From Isoetes taiwanensis (taxonomy: Eukaryota; Streptophyta; Lycopodiopsida; Isoetales; Isoetaceae), in contig JAJEKV010000015.1 of assembly GCA_021234155.1 (NCBI GenBank), forward strand, positions 1,896,852 to 1,960,851: a stretch of 64,000 nt of DNA, read 5' to 3'. Shown here one piece after another: positions 45,466 to 57,710 of the stretch. The notes under the pieces were generated by a model. That model had not been told where the DNA came from and ran no database searches. It was given only the letters and a program-made list of their open reading frames with translations. The translations under genes were made by a program, and so were the position numbers. How positions within the stretch are numbered: position 1 is the first letter of the stretch; every line of letters begins with the position of its first letter.

Positions 45466-46760
45466 ATGGGTTGGTAAATCAAACGTTGAATCGAATTAAG
45501 GCCCTTGTCCGATCCCTTGAGTTTGAATCTTGCAATTATATCAGGTCAAAGAGATCACTGAGGGAATTTAAAGTGATTGATCTGCAAAATGAAGATTGGT
45601 TGGAACTGTTTCTTGTGCAAATATTGCTGCTTTTATAGCCTAAGTGGAGTATCTTTGGTGGTTTAAGGGGCTCATCAAAACCAATGCACACCTCATAAAT
45701 GGAGAGATATGATTATAGAAATGTATGATGTTGAAAGCCTTGCAATATGCACAATTAACATTCATGGTGATGAATTGTTCCACAGTGGCCTGCTTGAATC
45801 AACGCTTCTATGAGTCAATATCTTTTGCCATTGAAATGTAGACAATATATGATGACACAAACACACAACAATCTAACTCCAAAGTATCATAGGGGAGGGT
45901 AGAAACGATCCCAAGCTAATGATGTAAAAGAAATCTTAAACCACTCTTTATTTGATGCCAAGTAGAAAATGCAGGTGCTTCATGACAAATACTCCGGATA
46001 GAAATAAATCATAATTTTTATTACCTCTAGAAGACATTGTCTCCAGAAAAAAAAAAAAACAGACGAAATATTGCAAGCATATTATTTTAACGTCACGCCA
46101 CTAGGCAGCATCCAATGGGTTGGTAAATCAAACGTTGAATCGAATTAAGGCCCTTGTCCGATCCCTTATATCAGGTCAAAGGATCACTGAGGGAATTTAA
46201 AGTGATTGATCTGCAAAATGAAGATTGGTTGGAACTGTTTCTTGTGCAAATATTGCTGCTTTTATAGCCTAAGTGGAGTATCTTTGGCGGTTTAAGGCGC
46301 TCATCAAAACCAATGCGTACCTCATAAATGGAGGGATATGATTATAGAAATGAATGATGTTGAAAGCCTTGCAATATGCACAATTAACATTCATGGTGAT
46401 GAATTGTTCCACAGTGGCCTGCTTGAATCAACGCTTCTATGAGTCAATATCTTTTGCCATTGAAATGTAGACAATATATGATGACACAAACACACAACAA
46501 TCTAACTCCAAAGTATCATAGAGGAGGGTAGAAACGATCCCAAGCTCTGGTCATGGTAATGATGTAAAAGAAATCTTAAACCACTCTTTATTTGATGCCA
46601 AGTAGAAAATGCAGGTGCTCCATAACAAATACTCCGGATAGAAATAAATCATAATTTTTATAACCTCTAGAAGACATTGTCTCCAGAAAAAAAAAAAAAA
46701 AAGTGCATTTAAATATTGCAAGCATACTATTTTAACGTCACGCCACTAGGCAGCATCCAA
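45466..46760 (+). repeat. Tandem duplication of a ~649-bp unit
   Basis: Copy 1 (45,466-46,114) and copy 2 (46,115-46,760) start with ATGGGTTGGTAAATCAAACG and end CTAGGCAGCATCCAA. They differ by small indels and a few substitutions. Both include the A-rich run that forms the tail of the SINE at 46.7-46.9 kb. No gene is evident. Confidence 0.93.
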
Positions 46761-46922
46761 CTGGACATGTGACCACACACCACACTACATTACTTAGTTG
46801 GACCCTGGTCCCAACTACTTTACATTGCGTCTGGGTTTTGACACGCAACAGTTCAGAGTGCAATTCTCTCGAACTCGAGACCTATAGTTGCAAGAACTAG
46901 TATGTTACCACTAGACCAAACA
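46687..46922 (-). mobile_element. tRNA-derived SINE
   Basis: On the minus strand the element starts GTTTGGTCTAGTGGTAACA (46,921 downward), with the pol III A-box-like TGGTCTAGTGG. About 50 bases on is a B-box-like GGTCTCGAGTTCGAGAG. A non-tRNA body follows and the element runs to a homopolymer (A on the plus strand, 46,687-46,703), which is a T-rich tail in the element's own direction. Target duplications were not found. The 3' part lies inside the tandemly duplicated unit. Confidence 0.6.
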
Positions 46923-49849
46923 TCCAAGCTTATATAAAAAATGCACCTAATCACCATCAATGCTTAGAAATGAACTTTTTCAAACTGCTTTATCCCACAA
47001 TCAGAAGGATAGAGACCATGTTTACTCAAGCTACCATAAAAATCAAGTAAACACTAAAATCACTTTAAGGTTTAATGTTTACCTCAGGCAGGAAAGAAAA
47101 ATTACTATTTGTTTTCAATCCTCGAGCTGTTGCTGCATAGCTTTCAATTCATTAAAGAAAACTCCAGAATGATAATTTGGAGGAGCATAACTATTTATCT
47201 GCAATCAAACGATACCCACTTTAGTAATAAACTCGGTAATGAGATATGGAGTGATAGGAAAGCTATATTTATGTGTTAAACTAAATTTAGCAGAGATCCA
47301 TATATTGATTTGATTATATTTGGCTCACGATTATGCCAAGTATGGGGCCATTTGCTAGCTGGTCTCATCTGATTCCAACAGGTTTCCTAATCATGAAAGA
47401 TAGTGACCCTAATAAAAGCACCACTATCATGCTAATTTGGATTTCGTTTGGCTGTATGCCGACAAACAGTGTACTGATACAAAAAACAATGCCAAACTTG
47501 CAAAGGATAAAACCAAATATACAAGGAATGCTCCCATCTCCTGGAAAGTAAATAAGTAAATAGCAAATCAATTGACGAACCTAAACTCTTTAAAGATCAC
47601 TGCCAAAGTTTGCCCTCCAAATAATAGATCGACTGACAGACTTGAACTTCTTGAAGACCTCTGTTTCAAAATCCCCAAAGCAGGAGCTAGCATAATCGAA
47701 TCTGCAGAAAATATGGCATGCAAAAGACAACTCCAACTCGATTGTCACTGCAAATAGAAAGAAAGAGGTGAATGCTGCTTTCAATTTTCCTTATCTCTAG
47801 TTTTAAGGGTATATTCCCATGAGGTCGATCGGACCTTAAAAAAAGGAAGTCAAAGTTAGAGTCGTCTTGTACCCATAAATGGATTTCAAAGCCAGCTCCA
47901 GAGGCGACTTCTTTTTTTTCAAAAATAGAGAGGGATTTCTGGAACCTCTGGTCTACTCCATTGAATTCAGAGAGTCGAAGTTGAAGTCGAGTTAGAGTCA
48001 TGGGAACGTGCCATAAGCTGAGGACATCTCCACCTTTGAATTGTATGAGAAGTATATCCCACAGCCACAACCCCCATTCCAAGACATCTCCACCTTTGAA
48101 TTGAAATATGAGGGGAATATCCCACAGCCACAACCCCCATTCCTTCTGGCAACCCAAAAGGTACACGATATTTTTGTGGACAACAGATTTTTTGTGATTT
48201 ATTTTTGTAATCTGGCATTCATTTTTGTGATTTAAGGCTGGTTTGCACATGACCACGTAGAATACTTATACGGATTGATATTTTAATCCTAAAAGAGACC
48301 TTTAAATATGCTCAGATAGGCATGGATTCAACAATTTGTCATTGGATCCCTTTCTGGCACAAAATTTGAAGAAATAGTGTTCTGGCAAGAGGGCATGCCA
48401 TTTCTTCAATTCGGATGCAATCTTCAATCCTTCAAGGCTTACCTAAGATCAACTCCTTTTGCTTACTGAATCCGGCCTAGGTCGTGGTCGGTAGGATCTG
48501 ACACGAGATCAATTCAGACGCAGGGCAACATCAGCAAATCTGTCCACAATGTAGCAGGGCAGCAAATCTGCAGGTGTGTTCATTTCTTGCTCTCGTTCCT
48601 TGCATAAATTTTTAGAATAGTTATTTAGGTTTAGTTTTTAGTTGGTTTCCATATCAATCATGCTGTGAAGCTAAATCTGTACTGTTACTAGATTGAATGT
48701 CATTAGTCTTGCAATTTTAGGAGTGCTGATATCAAAGTTGTCTCTCTTATAGGTATGAGATTATATTGTCTGCTCTTTCAAATCTCCGTATCCCACTATT
48801 ACGTGAATCAGTTGATAATAGATGGATATACAGTGATAAAGTTCTATGATATATCCATTCAAATGTTTAGTTTATTATGATGCATCTTATGCTCTCTGTT
48901 ATTAATCTGGATGGACAAGATAATCAGGTTGAAATATTATTCATGTCTGTGTTCATTATGTTTCTATAACTCATATATAGTATTGATAGTTACGTTGTTC
49001 TTGCATTATCCTTGCAGATTTGGATCCTTGCTATGTAGTTTCACGTCAATTCTATGCACGTTGATGTTCTATACTTGTTTATACTGGAGCATGGAACTTG
49101 TTGAATTGAAGAGAGGGTTTCATATACACCAATCCAAGAAGTTTGTTATTCATCTGAATGTAAGTACTTAAGCAGCTCGTACTACGAATATGTCATTTTT
49201 TGTAGGACCATTTAATGTTATGTCGTAAATGGGTAATGAACAAGACTTGTAATTGAAGCATTGTCAACCATAGGACTGAAATTCAAGAAGAAGATAATTG
49301 AGGAATGAGAGCGCCAAGATGGGATGATCCAATCCTATGTTGTGTATAATGGAAAATAACAAGTAACTTTAATATGAATATGGAGCAATTTTCAGGTTCT
49401 CATAGTGGTACTAAAATATGTTTGTTTCAGTTGGTATAAATATTCATACCACAAGCATCTGCATTTTGGAAGAGCTTCATAGTGCAGTTAGTAAAAGATG
49501 CATTTGGGGGACGACTTTTTTATACAACACCCCGTCTACATGGCACGATGCTAGCCCTTCAATCTAAGCATCGAGGATTTCCTGAGATCATGCGTATGAT
49601 CCAGGAGTTGGTGACTGAGATCTGCCATCTACCTAAGGCCATTGTACTATATATATCAGTAGAGATAGAACTTGAGTTTCTAGATGAGATTTTAGTATCG
49701 TCTCGTTTCATTTCTCTCGCTTGACGAGAGTTCACGTACTCTTATTGATATTCAAAGGACTCTATTTTGGCATATTGTCTTTGAGTTTCTGTTTGTTTCT
49801 TCCCTCATTTTCTGGTCTCTTTGCAGAATCCTGCGTGACATTCAGCTAC
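46923..49849. other. Spacer, no gene recognised
   Basis: A short tandem duplication lies at 48,023-48,144. Open stretches such as 49,482-49,724 (plus) and 47,687-48,256 (minus) show no known motif. Confidence 0.45.
48023..48144 (-). repeat. Two-copy tandem repeat, ~60 bp
   Basis: Units begin at 48,023 and 48,083 with GACATCTCCACCTTTGAATT and end CACAACCCCCATTCC. On the minus strand they stay in one frame and give a repeated EWGLWLWDI-type peptide, probably by chance. Confidence 0.85.
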
Positions 49850-51218
49850 GATTTCCGTGCTTGATCCAAGGGTCCTCACAGAGGGCTGTCTTGCAGGTGA
49901 TCCCAAACCCAGACCCTAAATATGATTGCCTATACATCTGCTCAAACACCTCTTCATGGTGTCTAACCATTGCTAGAGCTATTAAACTATTGGATTTCTT
50001 CCATTCAAGCCATTGCCTAGTTGGATGATGATCTCTGCTATTTCTATGCACCTGTCCACTTGATGGCATGTGGGTCCTCCTTGCTCTAGATACATTTGCA
50101 TCCTTAGACCTATCTCCTTGCATGGATCTTTCTTCATACAATTCTGGTATAGCCGGCTCATAAGAAATGCTTTCTTCACTTACAATTTGATCCTCCCCTT
50201 GAATTTCAATCCACAGATTTATATGCTCTTGAAATAGATCCATATCATCTTCATCGTGATATAACCTGCTTGCCAACCCATATTCTTCAAAGATCGCATT
50301 TATTACTCTAAATGGCTTTCCTTGTAGCCATGTCAAACATTATGTACCCTTTGCCTTCTGCACTGTATCCTAGAAATAGACATTTTCTAGATTTATTGTC
50401 TAGCTTTTTCGGTGTGAAAACATACGCAACACAGCCAAATGCCTTCAAATATTGCATGTCAAGTTTCTGACCACTCCATACCTCTTGTGTTGTCTTCCCT
50501 TTCACTGTAACTATCGGAGCTCTATTCCGCAAATAGCATGCTGTCAAGACAAAATTCCTCTGACACTTTTGTCCATTTCATCATACTCAATGCACTTTCT
50601 TTTAGGGTTCTCATTTTCCTCTATGCCACTCCATTTTGCTAACACGTCATTTTTCCTCTTTATCAGAAACACAAAAGTCTGCTTGATCCTCTACTATAAC
50701 CAGAAAATACTCACTTTTCCTAAATGATGGTACTTAAACTTGTATGAACAAGGTCCAACACCCTTGTAGCTCTGGCTCCAGCCTTTTTTATTTTCTTTTG
50801 GTGGTGTTTACTTATAATATGCCCTTCACACAATCCAATTTCACCTTCACTAGAAACTTCTATTCCTGTCGCCATTTCCCCTTTCTGCAATGTCAAAAGC
50901 CTTGTTTAGTTGATATGTCCAAATCTTCGATGCCCTTGCGAATCTTTCTCGGGTCCTACTGCTATCAAGGTAAACATCATCATTTTCTCCTTCTAATAAG
51001 GTATACAAGTGCCCATATCTATTAGCTTTTGCCACCATTCTATGCCTGAGATTCAACAATAGTAACTCATCTTTCTTTATGCACGCAGATATGCCAACAT
51101 CGGCTAGTCTTGCTAGTGACATTAAATTTTTAGACGACCTTGGTACATAGAGGGCTTGCCTTAACTTTCTGCTCATATCTACAAATTTGCAGGTTAATGT
51201 CCTCATTCCCTCAATCTT
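49850..51218 (-). pseudogene. Degraded copia element 3 (protease-integrase region)
   Basis: Minus-strand pieces are LRQALYVPRSSKNLMSLARL (pre-integrase linker, about 51,150), LLLLNLRHRMVAKANRYGHLY, a KIWTYQLNKAF stretch, LVHT (about 50,730), MTACYLRNRAP (about 50,547) and the integrase C-terminal motif YLKAFGCVAYVFTPKKLDNK to FLGYSAEGKGY (about 50,340-50,470). A long tail follows without RT. Many stops and frameshifts show it is older than copia elements 1 and 2. Confidence 0.8.
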
Positions 51219-51435
51219 AAAAAAAAAATTTGAAGGACGACAAGCTTTGTTCACCAATTAAAAAACTATAACAAAATACAATGCAGAGATATGACTATAA
51301 CCTCAGCGAACAACCTGATCCAACTGAGCACAACCACCTGTCCATGCATAAGAATGAATCTGAAGGTAAGTATGCCAAATTAGTGCTTTCTTCCCTTGAT
51401 GAAGACAAAAACAATTATAAGCCTTAAATTTTCAT
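51219..51435 (-). mobile_element. LINE-1 3' end (short truncated copy)
   Basis: On the minus strand the sequence ends TTGTCGTCCTTCAAATTTTT, close to the shared CGTCCTTC 3' end of other LINE-1 copies. Upstream sequence resembles the 3' regions at 51,745-51,840 and 53,490-53,590 (CTATGCATAAGAA-like and CAGAGA motifs). Its 5' limit is unclear. It separates the copia 3 fragment from sequence to the right. Confidence 0.55.
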
Positions 51436-51692
51436 TTTGCGTCCACTGAAAAGGAATATTATTCCTTATGCCGTTGGACTCCCTAGGTCTCTTCTTTTTA
51501 GTTGGCGTGGTCTTGGCTCTTGACATGGACGTCTGGGCCTTGCCCTTAGGCTCTTTTGTGTACCTTTGAAATAGTCTTGTGCCTTTGGGCATGGGACTAA
51601 CTCTCTTCCACCCAAAGAACACTCAAAGGAAAAAAAAAAAATAGACAATGTCTCCATGGAAGAAAAGTTATCTAATCCATCAGCATCATCCT
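51436..51692. other. Unassigned host sequence left of a LINE-1 insertion
   Basis: A minus-strand Lys/Arg-rich stretch (AKTTPTKKKRPRES) has no recognisable family. Confidence 0.35.
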
Positions 51693-51703
51693 GGCAGCTA
51701 TGT

Positions 51704-52284
51704 TTTTTTTTGTTGAAGGACGTCAGACTTTATTCAATCAAATAGTCAAATACAAGTATAAATGCAGAGACAGGAATAAAATCTCAGCGGATAAGCAGAG
51801 ACCCACCGAGTGAAGCAACCTGCCTAAGCATAAGAGTGCACATCCAAATACTCCTCAAAAATCAATCGCCTCTTGCGAGGGGCAAGTGAAGAACAATGAT
51901 ACGACTTTACAATGTAACCTTGAGCTTCTTGGAGAACACGATTATCTGCCACATCCAGACCTTTGAAGATTACCAATCTTCGTCTTTTCCAGATAGTCCA
52001 AAGCAACCATCCTGCTGCTAGATGAAAAGCCTGGCCTTGTAACTCTGTCCAGGTACTTGGGTAAATTGCCAAAAGCAGTTGTTGACTTGTTAGTGAAACC
52101 TGAAAAAGGGAAAACAACCAGTCCCATACCTGTCTAAGGTGTTCACACATGAAAAAGCAATGCTCAATGGTCTCAAATCCACGCTTGCATACTGGACACT
52201 GATTTGATATTCTAGGGTTAAACTTATGGACAAGCACATTAACCCGCAGACACCTATGAAGAATCTGCCTATGATTAATCCGCA
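51704..52284 (-). mobile_element. LINE-1 copy d, 5'-truncated, 11-bp target duplication
   Basis: GGCAGCTATGT occurs at 51,693-51,703 and 52,285-52,295. The minus-strand insert encodes the zf-RVT terminus (QILHRCLRVNVLVHKFNPR, CPVCKRGFETIEHCFFMCEH, HLAAGWLLWTIWKRRR) to a stop at 51,824. A 3' end of AATAAAGTCTGACGTCCTTC and an A-run follow. The coding part is uninterrupted, suggesting a younger insertion than copy f. Confidence 0.93.
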
Positions 52285-52295
52285 GGCAGCTATGT

Positions 52296-53180
52296 GGTCT
52301 GGCCTGAGTTGCTAATGCTGTTGACGGGCCTCAGGCATGGCCTGTCCCAGAACTGGCGTGGCATTCACAAGGAACCCAGTTTGAACCATTTCTTCTAAGG
52401 CTTGGTGACATGTAGCAGGGACAAACTGACATTCCATAAGTAGAAGAGTTTCAAGACGGAAGGTGCTGACACTAGCATTTGGATTGCAGTAAAAGATGGA
52501 TCGCCGTCGATTCAAGGAGCTGGTAAGGATGCATCATAAAGCAACACAGGAACCTGGCTGTCTGTGGACAGAAGGATCTGGAGAAGTGGCAGCCTTGGTC
52601 AAAAATTGTGTTAAGCCTGCGAGAGCATTAGTAAAGGTCTTCCACGTCTTGCCATTGGGGATATAGATCCAGTTTGTAGTGGTATCCAAGGTCACATGAG
52701 ACATGCCTCTTGACCTAGATTGCCTACTTGGCAGTCTAGTTAGCTTGCCACATAAGCACTTCTTGATATATTATGATCATATATATAACACTCCCCCTTG
52801 ATTAATAGATTAATGGAAGTGTAAATCTAAATTCCCTTTCTATCCCCTAATAGCATACTCCTCCTTGAACTGCTCTCAACTGGAGCCATCCAAATGAGCT
52901 TGAAACTGCTCATCTCTAGATGAACTGGAGGCAACGGTTGTTTTCCTTAACGTAAAGAATTTAAACTTGTAGACTATTTAAGTTAAACTTCCCTTAGCAG
53001 TCAATCTACTCTCCTTACTGCTCAGCCTGAAGTCATCTAGGTGGCCATATAAACTGCTCACCTTTCGATGGTCTAGGGAGTCCTCTAACTGCATCTAGAA
53101 AATTTCATTTGACTATATATATCTATACCCCATTAAGGAGAACTGAGGATGCATGATTACATTGTACTGCATTTCTCACC
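52296..53180. other. Unassigned sequence between LINE-1 d and the PPR pseudogene
   Basis: A minus-strand frame near 52,312-52,515 (ETLLLMECQFVPATCHQALE) and fragments upstream (TTNWIYIPNGKTWKTF) look like degraded coding sequence but match no family I know. Confidence 0.4.
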
Positions 53181-53446
53181 CTTAATCTTGCATCCGAAGA
53201 TAACAAGATAAGACACTGGGTCCTCATCCACAATCATTACACCCCATGATACTATATTTTTATCTGGCAACTGGTAAAAGCGCTTCTTGCCTCATCCTAG
53301 TTATTGTACTTAATATACATATCAACAATAGCACATCCCACTATAACATCAACCTGTATTTCATTCTCAGCAAACTCTTCATGAATGTTTGTACCATGGC
53401 ACTTATATTTCCACATGCTTTCAAAGCGCCCAAAAAAGTACATTTT
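53181..53446 (-). pseudogene. PPR pseudogene, downstream part
   Basis: Read on the minus strand from 53,446: CTFLGALKACGNISA, a degenerate helix, VDVIVGCAIVDMY, then after a stop and a shift EARSAFYQLPDKNIVSWGVMI. These are consecutive PPR motifs of the PLS type. The segment continues the reading lost at 56,001, the other side of the twin-primed LINE-1 insertion. Confidence 0.75.
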
Positions 53447-56000
53447 TTTTTAAGGACGTGAGACTCTTTTTATTGACAAGAACAAAGATGCAATACACAA
53501 TGCACAGACAGGAATAAAACCCTAGTGGATAGGCTGACCCAACTAGGCACAAGCACCCGTCTATGCATAAGAAGAACACTATAAATACGTCTGCCAAATT
53601 ATCTCTTTTTTATCATCAGCTAGAGATGAGCAACGATAAGCTTTAGTGATCTTCTACTGAGTACACTGAAGAAGCTGCTGATCAGAGATGTGTGCACCTT
53701 GAAAAGTACACAAACGTCGCCTCCGCCAGATAGACCACAAAATCCAACTAGAAGCAAGATGAAATGCCCGCTTATGTAAGTTCAGCCAAACATGGGGATA
53801 AAGTGCAAGTAGGATCTCCTGGCTAGTGAGAGACACATTGAAAAGAGTGAACAACCACGCTCAAGCAAGCCATAAATGATCGCACAAGAAGAAGCAATGT
53901 TCAATAGTTTCAACACGTTGGCCACAGAGAGGGCAACGATCTGAGACTCTAGGGTTCATCTTGTGAACTAAGACATTCACTCGAACACATCTATGGAAAA
54001 TTTGCCATCGCAATGCTGACACTTTAGGATGGAGCAATTTATCCCATGTCCACATCCAAACACTTTTTCACTGTGGTTAATTGAGGAACCTGAAGATGCC
54101 AGTGCTGGGATGGGGGGAGAGGCTCATCCAAAAGCAGTCTGTACGTGGAAGAAGAAAACTTTTCTGGCTTGACATGTGCATCACATATCCAAATAGGCAC
54201 ATCAGCCTGTGGTTGCTGCACAATAGATGGCAGAAAATCAGCCACTCCAGCCCAGATTTGTCGATCCCATCTGTATAACGGAAATCTCGTCTGAAAAGCC
54301 TCCCATGACAAAAGATGACCAGAATCATACCAAGCTGCAATCGTTAAAACCCCAGCTAGCCGCCAACGCCGTTGGGTCTTTGGATGTACAAGTGCACATA
54401 AAGGCTATTGATCATGTGTACCTCGTAAGGGAAGCCACCACCATGACATTGACAATGAAGCACAAGCTTGGGAATTAACATGGAATAAAGATCTAACTGC
54501 ATCCCAGGAAGCAAGCAGACCTTTAAGGAATGGGGAGGCATTTGGATATGGATGCAGAGGGTACAACAAGGCCCATGGGAGACTAGGCTTGATAGATGTC
54601 TTATGAAAGGGGAGACACTGCAGAAGTGATTGCCACACCAACCTTAAGACATTCCAAGGCCATCAGCTGCCTTAGGCTTGATGCACTTAGCCCAGGATAC
54701 CTTAACAACAGCACCTTCTGATGTACCACCCCAAATGAAATTGCAAGGGAAGGGTGGAACAGAGCGAAGGCTCCCCCTTGCCAAGTTTGAAATTGCAATG
54801 GGCTGATTTACCTGTTGATACTTGTGACATGGAGGTTACAGAGATTGAGACAATGGGAATGGAAATTGAACGTCAACCCTTGAACACATGAACATACTCT
54901 CATGGAATGTCCGGGGCATAGCTTCTTTCCCCAGGAAGAGAAGCCATCTAGCTCTGTATCCTGGGAAGTTATTTGTTGATTTCTATTGCCTTCAAGAACA
55001 TAAATGTTGTAGAGGTGATATACAAAAGTTGGTTGGCTTGTTTGGTTCTCAATATAATATCCTCGTTTTGCTGCTGGCTCCTCTAAAGCCGGTGTGCGTA
55101 TATCATGGAAGTCATCCATCGATGTCACTTTCACAAAGACAGATGCCTTTGGACGATGGATTATTGCCAAGTGGAAGGATCAAGGTCAAGAATGGGGTTT
55201 GGTTAACATTTATGCACACAACAGACCAAGTCAAAGAGGGGCTTTATGGGTTGCATTGCGAAGCAAACTATGTAGACTTGGGCATGATGTAGCTTGGTTG
55301 TTAGTAGGTGATTTCAACATGGTTGAACTTGAGGCTGACAGGAGTGGAAGGGGGTCGACAGTAGTGCAAGGTTTTGAACGTGATCAATTGGTGCTCCTCC
55401 TTCATGATTGTGGGCTTACAGAAATTGAGGGCAATCCATCTTTTACCTGGTGTAATGGCTGGATTGGTGCTGGTAGAGCATATGCTCGTCATGATAGAGG
55501 GTATTTCAATGCTCATGCTGCTCATGATCTCTCGAATTTCCATAAGTATAACCTTTTGGATGGTTCTATCTCTGATCACCATCCTCAACTTTCCTCCTGC
55601 AATGTGGCTAGTTGTCGTAGACCAACTAGAACTTATTTCAAGTTTAATGTCACTTCTTGGAGAATGTGGAGTTTCAAACTCACTATCAGCATGCTTGGTC
55701 CCAAGCATTTTCCTCTAGAAGAGGCATGGCTGGTTTAGTTGCAGCTCTTTCTGCTATTAAGTCTCTTGTTAAGGAATGGGGCAGAGTTCGAGCATTAGAG
55801 ACAAGAGAGCAACTCTCTGCATTGTATAGTGAACTTGCAACTTGTCGTTCTCATGTTCCTTCTGATGGGGCCAGAGAAAAACTAGTCCTTTCACAAATTA
55901 AACTGCTGGAAAATGAGCAGGTTTGGCATGCTCGAGTGAAAGCTGGTTTGCAATGGTTCAAAGATGGGGATAGGTATACTCGCCTTTTCTTTGCAGCATT
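53447..56000 (-). mobile_element. LINE-1 copy e with inverted 5' segment (twin priming)
   Basis: The 16-bp duplication CAAAAAAGTACATTTT flanks the insert (53,431-53,446 and 56,001-56,016). The left part (53,447 to about 54,820) is on the minus strand: the RT end (NFIWGG, VVKVSWAKCIKP), linker and zf-RVT (CPLCGQRVETIEHCFFLCDH), with a 3' end of CGTCCTT plus A-run. The right part (about 54,820-56,000) is on the plus strand and holds the 5' end of ORF2: MNILSWNVRGI, LQEHKC, GDFNMVELE and SDHHP of the endonuclease. The RT palm is missing between them. Opposite orientation of the 5' part between one pair of target duplications is the signature of twin priming. Confidence 0.92.
54888..56000 (+). 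pseudogene. LINE-1 copy e endonuclease (inverted segment)
   Basis: The plus-strand frames start MNILSWNVRGIASF at 54,888. A shift near 55,090 leads to the bulk of the domain (GRWIIAKWKDQGQEWGLVNI, LLVGDFNMVE, SFTWCNG, SISDHHPQL), and a later shift near 55,680 to the post-endonuclease linker (ALQWFKDGDRYTRLFF-like). It is an exonuclease-endonuclease-phosphatase fold that nicks target DNA. The frameshifts inactivate it. Confidence 0.88.
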
Positions 56001-56490
56001 CAAAAAAGTACATTTTCTAGGCTCCACATTCTCAAGTCGCATATTCTCAAAGCATTCCAAGGCAAGAAGATCTGCATCATGATAAGCATCTCCTGCAATG
56101 ATTGTTCATGATCCTATATATTGAAATGTTAATTCGTTGAAGATTTTATGTGCTTCTTTTAGACTCCCACACTTGGCATACGTATCAACAAGTGCAGACC
56201 CCCACGATATCAGATTGAAGCTCCTCCATCACTTGCTCATGAATCCATCTTCCTTGTTCTATGTTCCAGATGCTTCTGCATGCTTTCAAGATTCTGGTAA
56301 CAGTGGCCTTGCTTGAAATTAGACCCCTTTGCAGCACTTCCTGAAAGCATTTCAGGGCTAGGTTTCCATAACCAAGCTGAGCATATCTTGAGATCATGAC
56401 ATTCCAAGTTACCGTATTCCTAGTTGTCAAATCGTCAAACACTCCCCGTGCTTCTTCCAGTTTCTGATATTTTGTATACCATTGTGCTTT
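56001..56490 (-). pseudogene. PPR pseudogene, upstream part
   Basis: Minus-strand reading starts near 56,490 with YTKYQKLEEARGVFDDL, then NTVTWNVMISRYAQLGYGNL, an EVLQRGLISSKATVTRILKA block and IEQGRWIHEQVMEELQSD. After a frameshift near 56,190 it continues with SALVDTYAKCGSLKEA, a stop, and LALECFENMRLENVEP. This is the P-L-S pattern of plant RNA-editing PPR proteins, which act in chloroplasts or mitochondria. The stop and frameshift precede or accompany the LINE-1 insertion that splits it at 56,001. Confidence 0.85.
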
Positions 56491-57694
56491 TAGAAAGGTT
56501 TATATATAAGTTTTTTATAGTCTTGCTTAATATTCTCCTCTCTTTTTTCTACTTTTGAAGTTACATTTTCTCTCACTCTTTGTTGATTAATGTTGCCTTT
56601 TTCTTTTTCTTTTTCTTTTTCTTTGGGGGTCAGTTGGGGTTCAAGATATTCTATGCGATGTTTTGGAATCTATTGGATTTTTATCAAAAGTGTGGTTTTA
56701 GTAAATTCTAGTTTTTGTAATGTGCATTGGAGCTTTTACAAGATTCTTTAATAGGTTGATCCATTAATCTTTCTGTTACTAATTAGATTCATATGTGTGA
56801 CCTTTTATATTTTCCCTTGTTATTCTATTTCTCCTAGGTTTTGTCTCATCTTTTTCCGCTTCAAGTTCTTTCCATATAGCACGATTATGAGTTATCCACA
56901 GGTACGCCATCGCTTTTGTTATTTCGTCAATTTGATAGCATTTTTGAGAGGTAGACATTAGATTATTGCCTTTTGCTCTTGCTACCATAATGTTCTTCGA
57001 TGATTGTACGTACTCCTATATAGTAGATTAATGATAAAAATCAATTTGAAGATATGAACCCAAATATGGCCCCATTTCTTGATCAAAGGCATAACCCATC
57101 AGTATCTTAGTTTGACCACGAGCAGATGCCTTGGGAAATGTGGAGTTGGCGTCACTCTCAGATTGACCACAATAGCCAACCAGATCCTCGATGAAATGCC
57201 TTCTACCTAGCTGGGACCCATGCATATGGGTAGGATGCCAAGAGAACACATTGGTTATCCAGTGTACTATTAAAAAAACCTTGTTGTCAGGACCATGCTG
57301 GTTGAACTTATGGACAAAAAATGAACAACGCTCATGCATTCAACATCTAAAATGCAAAGCAGACATAATGCAAAGATACGAAGATCATACCAATGTGATA
57401 AGGCATTTACATGCAAACACCTATGTATAAAATGCCATCAAAGTATAGAAACTTTACGATGGAAAGCCAGTGCCATGTATGAACCTATATGGATTCTAGG
57501 ATCTGCAATTGATACAAATCTAGCAATGGGAGATGTTGTGGAGCTAAGAGGAGACAATATACAGAGTTGGTGAAGTTTGTATTTTTGTGAATATCCTCGT
57601 GACAACCCCAATGCACTCTTTTCATGATACTAACCTTCGCTATAAGTGGTAAATTCCCTGTTACCTTCTGCCATATAGCCACATCCCAGCGTGA
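56491..57694 (-). mobile_element. LINE-1 copy f, 3' part
   Basis: The minus strand carries WQKVTGNLPLIAKVSIMK (from 57,685), the zf-RVT region in several phases, and VHWITNVFSWHPTHMHGSQL near 57,200-57,290. A long 3' region with a TTTTTC microsatellite (56,602-56,628) follows. The block at 56,491-57,480 is paralogous to 61,530-61,563 plus 62,604-63,600. The coding part joins 59,151-60,410 once the retrocopy at 57,711-59,134 is removed. Confidence 0.7.
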
Positions 57695-57710
57695 GAATAT
57701 AATTTTTTTT

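Noticed and set aside
46861-46921. A functional tRNA gene
   Set aside because: A-box-like and B-box-like motifs are present, but the cloverleaf is not complete and the sequence runs into a SINE body and homopolymer tail.
47687-48256. 189-codon minus-strand frame with repeated EWGLWLWDI peptide
   Set aside because: The repeat comes from a 60-bp DNA duplication, and no start context or domain supports a gene.
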